In this document: positions 59,131-64,000 of the stretch, piece by piece
Position numbering within the stretch: the stretch's first letter is position 1
Layout: every line of letters starts with the position of its first letter
Source of the DNA: CAYZWU01 sp964482235
GTDB taxonomy: Bacteria > Planctomycetota > B15-G4 > CAYZWU01
NCBI GenBank assembly: GCA_964482235.1
Contig: CAYZWU010000003.1
Location: 124,001-188,000 of the forward strand
DNA: 64,000 nt
Direction of reading: 5' to 3'
Program-made: the position numbers and the translations under genes
The notes under the pieces: generated by a model
What the model saw: the letters and a program-made list of their open reading frames with translations, nothing else
What the model was told of the DNA's origin: nothing
Databases searched by the model: none

Positions 59131-61866
59131 TTATTCCTCCAGGGTCTGCAGCTGTTTCATCAGCTCGTCCCGGCCTGCCTTCAGCTCGGCCACCGTGTCG
59201 CGCTCCCGCCGGACGATCTCCTCGGGAGCCCTCTCGATGAACGAGGCGTTGGCAAGCTTCTTCTCCGCCGACTGGATCCGTTTCTCCAGATTCTCGACCT
59301 TCTTGTTGTGCTTCGCGATCTCCTTGTCGATATCGATGATCCCCTCGAGAGGAATGTAGACTCTCAGCCCGGGAAGGACCTCGGTGGCCGACTTCGGGGG
59401 TTTCTCCACCTCGACGCCCAGGGCGTTGATCCGGCAGACACCGAGACGGACGATCATGTCCTGTTGCCGCTCGATGTCCTCCACGATCTTCTGCGAATCG
59501 GCCTGGATGTGGCAGTCGAGCTCGATCCTCGGCGAGATGCCTGCCGAGGCGCGGATGTTGCGAAGAGCCCGGATCACTTCCTGGACCTCGCCCATCTGGC
59601 GCTCGACGGCCGGATCGATCAACTCCTGGTCCAGCTCGGGCCAGGTCGCTCTCATGATGAGCTCCCCGGGCCCGTTGCCCTTGCCGTCGAGGGAGCGGTC
59701 CTTGACCCGTTCGCCCAGGAGGCTCCAGATCTCCTCGGTGAGGAAGGGGCAGATCGGATGGAGGAGCTTCAACGTTCCGTCGAGGACATGGGCCAGGACC
59801 CGGCGCGCGGTCGCGGCATCGGCGGGATCGCTCTCCTCGCTCGAAAGCCGGAACTTGGTCAGCTCGACCGTCCAGGCGCAGAATTCGTTCCAGGCGAACT
59901 CCCTGACGAGCCTGGCCGCGTCGCAGAACTTGAAGCTGTCCAGCGCCGCGGAAACCGCCTTGATCGTGGTGTTGAGGCGCGACAGGATCCACCTGTCCTG
60001 GAAGGTGAGCTCGTCGCGGGTCAATCCCGGCCCCAGCGGCTTCGGCTCGCCGTTGTCGGCCAGGTTCAGCATGCAGAATCGGGAGGCGTTCCAGACCTTG
60101 TTGCAGAAAGCCTGGCCGTCCTTGAACCGCTCGGGCCAGATGCGGAGATCCTGGCCCTCGGTGCTCATGGTCACCAGAGTGAAGCGAACGGCATCGGCGC
60201 CGAAGCCGTCCCAATCGCGGCCCTCGATATCCTTGCCGCCCTTGATCATCACGATCGGATCGATCCCGTTGCGGAGCGACTTGGACATGCGGCGTCCCTG
60301 CCGGTCGAGGATCGTCCCGTTGATGTAAACGTGGGAGAAGGGCTCCTTCTTCAGGAAATACTCACCCATCATCACCATGCGCGCAACCCAGAGGGCGATG
60401 ATGTCCCTCGCCGTGATCAGCACCGATGTGGGATAGAAGTATTTCAGATCCTCCGTCTCCTCGGGCCATCCCAGAGTGGAGAAAGGCCAGATCTGCGAAG
60501 AGAACCAGGTATCGAGGACATCGGGATCCTGGTCGAGGTCTTTGGAGCCGCAGCCGGGGCAGGCGTCCGGATCCTCGAGCTCGCAGATCTCCATGCCGCA
60601 GTCGCGGCAGGTCCAGACGGGAATCCGATGCCCCCACCAGATCTGGCGCGAGATGCACCAGTCGGGCGTGGTATCGAGCCATTGGTGGAAGGTGTGGCTC
60701 CAGCGGCCGGGATGGAAGCGAACATGCCCTTCCTTTTCGGACATGCGGGCCAGCTCGACCAGGGGAGCCATCTTCACGAACCACTGATCGGAGAGATAGG
60801 GCTCGATGATGTCCTTGGACCGGTAGCAGTGCGCCACCTCGTGCTTGTGGTCCTCGATCTTCCTGAGCAGCCCCATCTCCTCGAGTTGCTCCACCACCTT
60901 GGGCCGCGCCTTCAGCCGGTCCATCCCCTGGAACGGCCCGGCGTTCTCGTTGAGCGTCCCGTCGGGATTGAGGATGTTCACCTGCGCCAGCCCGTGACGC
61001 AAACCGATCTCGAAGTCGTTGAAGTCGTGGGCCGGAGTGACCTTCAGGGCGCCGGTTCCCTCCTTGATGCCCACGTGGTCGTCGGCGATGATGGGGATCT
61101 CCCGGTTCACGAAGGGCAGGATCACCTGCTCGCCCACCAGGCCGGTGTACCGGCTGTCCTTGGGATTGACCGCAACGGCCGTATCGCCCAGCATCGTCTC
61201 CGGCCGCGTGGTGGCGATCGTGATGAAAACACCGTCACGGCCCTTGACGGGATAGTCGATGTGCCAGAAGTGGGTTTTCAGCTCCTCGTACTCGAGCTCG
61301 TCGTTGGACAGGGCGGTGCGGAGCGGACAGGACCAGTTGACGAGGCGCTTCCCGCGGTAGATCAGCCCCTCCTTGTAGAGCCTGACGAAGACGTGGCGAA
61401 CCGCCTTGGCCAGCATCGGCTCCATGGTGAAGCGCTCGCGGGACCAGTCGCAGCTGGCCCCGAGCTTCTTGAGCTGGCGAATGATCATGCCGCCGTTCTT
61501 CTCTTTCCACTCCCAGATCCGTTCGAGGAACTCCTCCCGGGTGAAGTCGTCGCGCGTCTTCTTCTCCGTCTCCCAGATGTGCCGCTCCACGACGGCCTGC
61601 GTGGCCACGCCCGCGTGGTCCGTTCCGGGAAGCCAGAGCGCCTCGAAGCCCTGCATCCGCTTGAAGCGCGTCACCAGGTCCTGAAGCGTGTTGTTGAGCG
61701 CGTGGCCCATGTGAAGGATCCCCGTCACGTTGGGCAACGGGATCATGATCGTGTGCGGCGCCTTGTCGGACCGCGGCGAGCAGCGGAAGGCGTCCGCCTC
61801 CACCCATCGCTCGTAGACCTTGTCCTCGACCAGGCCGGGATCGTAAACCGTTGAAAGATCTGACAT
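59131..61866 (-). CDS. valS: Valyl-tRNA synthetase
   Basis: 911 residues from the ATG at 61866, preceded by GAGGA; a TTG one codon earlier is not needed. Class I signatures are complete: HMGH (52-55) in PLPNVTGILHMGHALN, GTDHAGVATQ, the CP1 editing domain and KMSKS as RRMSKSLRNG. A zinc-like knuckle CRDCGMEICE...CPGC lies in the middle. The last 60 residues form the coiled coil (IDIDKEIAKHNKKVENLEKR) typical of ValRS. It charges tRNA-Val and edits threonine. It opens the long minus-strand operon that continues to the efflux genes. Confidence 0.95.
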   Translation of the reverse strand: MSDLSTVYDPGLVEDKVYERWVEADAFRCSPRSDKAPHTIMIPLPNVTGILHMGHALNNTLQDLVTRFKRMQGFEALWLPGTDHAGVATQAVVERHIWETEKKTRDDFTREEFLERIWEWKEKNGGMIIRQLKKLGASCDWSRERFTMEPMLAKAVRHVFVRLYKEGLIYRGKRLVNWSCPLRTALSNDELEYEELKTHFWHIDYPVKGRDGVFITIATTRPETMLGDTAVAVNPKDSRYTGLVGEQVILPFVNREIPIIADDHVGIKEGTGALKVTPAHDFNDFEIGLRHGLAQVNILNPDGTLNENAGPFQGMDRLKARPKVVEQLEEMGLLRKIEDHKHEVAHCYRSKDIIEPYLSDQWFVKMAPLVELARMSEKEGHVRFHPGRWSHTFHQWLDTTPDWCISRQIWWGHRIPVWTCRDCGMEICELEDPDACPGCGSKDLDQDPDVLDTWFSSQIWPFSTLGWPEETEDLKYFYPTSVLITARDIIALWVARMVMMGEYFLKKEPFSHVYINGTILDRQGRRMSKSLRNGIDPIVMIKGGKDIEGRDWDGFGADAVRFTLVTMSTEGQDLRIWPERFKDGQAFCNKVWNASRFCMLNLADNGEPKPLGPGLTRDELTFQDRWILSRLNTTIKAVSAALDSFKFCDAARLVREFAWNEFCAWTVELTKFRLSSEESDPADAATARRVLAHVLDGTLKLLHPICPFLTEEIWSLLGERVKDRSLDGKGNGPGELIMRATWPELDQELIDPAVERQMGEVQEVIRALRNIRASAGISPRIELDCHIQADSQKIVEDIERQQDMIVRLGVCRINALGVEVEKPPKSATEVLPGLRVYIPLEGIIDIDKEIAKHNKKVENLEKRIQSAEKKLANASFIERAPEEIVRRERDTVAELKAGRDELMKQLQTLEE

Positions 61867-62231
61867 CAATCATTCCTCAGCTGACAGTACAGATGATAAT
61901 ATAGTCGACAATTCGGAGGCAATGACTGTCGATATTCCGGACCCGCCTGTCTCGAGTGCCCGGCAAAACCGATCATTTAAAGTGAGCCGGCCCGTCAAAT
62001 CCAGCACAAAGAGCAAAAGGGGCCGCGAAAAGGATTCAATGGCAAAAATCCCTGGTGGACGGGGTTGATCTGGATCCCCTTCCGGTGTAATCTTTTCTTC
62101 TTTTTTGATGAGTTCGAATTTCCTGCTCTGGAGAGCCCGGATCGGTCGGAATCGGCGCCCGAGGTACTCCCGGGAAAGAAGAGCCCGTACCGGACCGTTG
62201 AAAACCCCAGGCGTCTCTCGAGGACAGAAGA
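61867..62231. other. Divergent promoter region between valS and gatE
   Basis: 365 bp without a convincing gene. A minus-strand open frame of 124 codons (61870-62244) has no recognisable features and overlaps the gatE start. Minus-strand TATATTATC near 61900 could be the valS -10 region, but no good -35 was seen. No T-box antiterminator was recognised before either gene. Confidence 0.5.
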
Positions 62232-64000
62232 ATGACATCCTCATTCAAGCCGTTTCATCTCATGACAGACGAGGACTACGAGGAGCTCGGGCTGCGGTGC
62301 GGACTGGAGATCCACCAGCAGCTCCTGACCGACAGCAAGCTCTTCTGCCGCTGCCCGGCCGGCCGCTACAGCGACGAGTACGATGCGGAGATCCTGCGCC
62401 ACATGCGCCCGACCCTCTCGGAGCTCGGCGAGTACGACGGCACCGCCCTGATGGAAAAGAAGACGAAGAAGAACATCTACTACCGGATACACAACGACAC
62501 GGTCTGCACCTACGAAATGGACGACACACCGCCCTTCCTGATGGACGAGAAGGCGCTCGACATCGCCCTCGGGGTTGCCCTACTTCTCCGTCTCAACATG
62601 GTGAGCGAGCTGCACATCGCACGCAAGCAGTACCTGGACGGCTCGATCCCCACGGGTTTCCAGCGCACGACGATCGTGGGTGTTGACGGCTGGATCCCCT
62701 ACAAGGGCCGGAAGATCGGCATCATCCAGCTCGGCCTGGAAGAGGACTCGTGCCGCGAGGTCTCCGACATCGGGCACGAGAGGATCTACCTAACCGACCG
62801 GCTCGGCATGCCGCTGATCGAGCCGGTGACCTATCCGGACATGCGGACGCCCCTGGAAACGGCCGAGGTGGCAGAGATTCTCAGGCGGCTCTGCCGGAGC
62901 ACCGGGAAGGTGCGAACCGGCCTTGGCGCCGGCCGCCAGGACGTGAACGTGAGCATCAGGGGAGGCACGCGGATCGAGATCAAGGGCGTCCCCCGGATCT
63001 CGAAGATCCCCGACCTGATCTACAACGAGGCGCGACGCCAGTGGTCGCTTCTCAGGATCCGTTCGATCCTGAAGGAACGGGGCGTCACGCCGGAGTCATT
63101 CGAGAGCTCCCACCACGACGTTACCCGGCTCTTGGCCGACACGGTCTACGATCCGATCCGGCAGGCCCTGAACTCGGGTATGCGGGTCTGGTGCACGGTC
63201 CTGAAGAAGTTCGAAGGCCTCCTGAAGATCACCACCCAGAGGGACACGACCTTTGCCAAGGAGTTCTCCGATCGCGTCAGGGTGATCGCGTGCCTGACGA
63301 CCCTGCCGAACCTCATCCACTCCGACGCGGGTACCGAGTCGCTGCAAAGCCGCAAATGGCAGAAGCTTCGCCGCAAGGTGAGGGCCACCCATGAAGACAC
63401 GCTCGTTCTCGTCTGGGGGCCCGAGGACGACATGGTCACCGCATGCGACGAGATCGCCCTGCGGGCGCGCGAGGCGACGGAAGGGGTTCCGAGCGACACC
63501 CGCCAGGCGCTGAAGGACGGAACGAGCGGCTTCGAGCGCGTGCTTCCCGGCGCCGAAAGGATGTACCCTGACACGGACCTTCCTCCCCTCGCCATCACCG
63601 GCGAGCGGATCGAGCGGATCCGGGCCGGCCTTCCCGAGTATATCTGGGATCGGGAAGCCAGGTACCGGGAGATGAAGCTCACACCTGGAATGATCGGGGT
63701 TCTCTGCCAATCGCCGCGGGCCGGCCTTTTCGAAAGAATCGTCAACGAACTCTCGGTCGATCCAGTCTTCGCCGCCGTGATCCTTACCGAGAGGATGAAG
63801 AATCTCGAGCGAAGAGGTCTGAATCCCGAACTGCTTCCCGACGACACGATCTTCCAGATCTTCCGGGCCCTGTCGGAAGGGCGGCTCGCACGGGAAGGCG
63901 TGATCCGGGTTCTCCGCCGCAGCCTCGATCATGACGGGGAGGAGAAGGAAAAGGTCCGGCTCTCCGTCGAGAACGCTCTGACGGAGATTGCAGGAGAGAA
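62232..64000 (+). CDS. gatE: Glutamyl-tRNA(Gln) amidotransferase subunit E (3' end outside window)
   Basis: 589 residues are visible and the frame is still open at the window edge. YEELGLRCGLEIHQQLLTDS, then FCRCPAGRYSDEYDAEILRH and MRPTLSELGEYD, are GatE signatures that separate it from GatB. LGAGRQDVNVSIRGGTRIE and EIKGVPRISKIPDLIYNEAR follow as in archaeal GatE. Residues about 285-420 form the GatE-specific insert related to bacterial AspRS. GatE works with the asparaginase-like GatD to convert Glu-tRNA(Gln) to Gln-tRNA(Gln). GatDE is considered archaeal, while the rest of this window is bacterial. No gatD is in view; it may follow. GatB is the only close alternative, and the insert argues against it. 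Confidence 0.87.
   Translation, partial: MTSSFKPFHLMTDEDYEELGLRCGLEIHQQLLTDSKLFCRCPAGRYSDEYDAEILRHMRPTLSELGEYDGTALMEKKTKKNIYYRIHNDTVCTYEMDDTPPFLMDEKALDIALGVALLLRLNMVSELHIARKQYLDGSIPTGFQRTTIVGVDGWIPYKGRKIGIIQLGLEEDSCREVSDIGHERIYLTDRLGMPLIEPVTYPDMRTPLETAEVAEILRRLCRSTGKVRTGLGAGRQDVNVSIRGGTRIEIKGVPRISKIPDLIYNEARRQWSLLRIRSILKERGVTPESFESSHHDVTRLLADTVYDPIRQALNSGMRVWCTVLKKFEGLLKITTQRDTTFAKEFSDRVRVIACLTTLPNLIHSDAGTESLQSRKWQKLRRKVRATHEDTLVLVWGPEDDMVTACDEIALRAREATEGVPSDTRQALKDGTSGFERVLPGAERMYPDTDLPPLAITGERIERIRAGLPEYIWDREARYREMKLTPGMIGVLCQSPRAGLFERIVNELSVDPVFAAVILTERMKNLERRGLNPELLPDDTIFQIFRALSEGRLAREGVIRVLRRSLDHDGEEKEKVRLSVENALTEIAGE

Noticed and set aside
58897..61854. 985-codon plus-strand open frame opposite valS and the phosphohexomutase
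   Set aside because: Long antisense frames are expected in G+C-rich genes; it has no domain features, and both opposite genes have full catalytic motifs.
61870..62244. 124-codon minus-strand open frame between valS and gatE
   Set aside because: It overlaps the gatE start, has no family features and lies where two divergent promoters are needed.
1..64000. Insertion sequences, phage genes, integrase or attachment sites
   Set aside because: No transposase, integrase or structural phage protein was recognised, and no target-site duplications were seen around the long inverted repeats.

Overview
The window is one G+C-rich bacterial chromosome segment, densely packed with genes and containing one run of exactly 100 N (38308-38407). 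No rRNA or tRNA gene, phage gene, transposase or CRISPR array was found. A Gram-negative, anaerobic bacterium is indicated. Outer-membrane machinery is present (RND pump with a TolC-type partner and lipoproteins with lipoboxes), as are a primary-type sigma factor and two sigma-54 enhancer-binding proteins. There are also two membrane redox modules of the Tmc/Hmc/Dsr type and an ORP (orange protein)-type gene cluster, all familiar from anaerobic Desulfobacterota. Other genes do not fit a textbook sulfate reducer: an archaeal-type GatE, very large DUF3857/transglutaminase TPR proteins and a TMTC-like membrane protein. A less-studied lineage, for example an FCB-type candidate phylum, is possible, but this is inference only.

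Layout. 1-575 holds the start of an ATP-pyrophosphatase amidotransferase-like gene (minus). 1000-4831 (plus) holds a NarI-like/HdrD-like pair (TmcC/TmcB type), a single-domain receiver and NAD synthetase. 4821-13092 is mixed: a membrane protein, an aminotransferase/omega-amidase pair, a sigma factor, a DUF5658 protein, a TMTC-like protein and a lipoprotein. 13265-20843 (plus) holds two tandem exported TPR-DUF3857-transglutaminase proteins, the second with a ruined active site. 20862-28696 is a divergent amino-sugar cluster: ROK sugar kinase-like protein, nucleotidyltransferase, NahK-like kinase and an HhH membrane protein on the minus strand, and a ROK repressor plus GH84 hexosaminidase on the plus strand. 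28804-30602 holds a TPR protein and FabL.

30765-39850 (minus) looks like one eight-gene operon: HdrD-like, NarI-like, four-cluster ferredoxin, an NrfD-hexaheme cytochrome fusion, receiver, kinase, receiver, kinase. It has a sigma-54 promoter at 39959-39973, repeated TGTCAC sites beyond it, and a divergent sigma-54 activator (40207-41553). A 26-bp tandem hairpin repeat interrupts this operon after its first gene, at the assembly gap. 41742-47549 (minus) is an ORP-type cluster: two NifX-family proteins, a DUF5320 protein, two ferredoxin-containing MinD-type ATPases and an Mrp-NifX fusion, with its own sigma-54 activator. Sigma-54 promoters lie before the activator gene and before the first NifX-family gene.

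48630-61866 (minus) runs valS, a phosphohexomutase, a long YvcK-like protein and a TolC/MFP/RND efflux system with very short spacings. A gatE gene begins divergently at 62232 and leaves the window. The common theme of the right half is redox control. Four regulators carry PAS domains with a three-cysteine motif, and they sit beside cytochrome, iron-sulfur and ORP genes. All functional assignments rest on reading protein motifs by eye; no database search was run.
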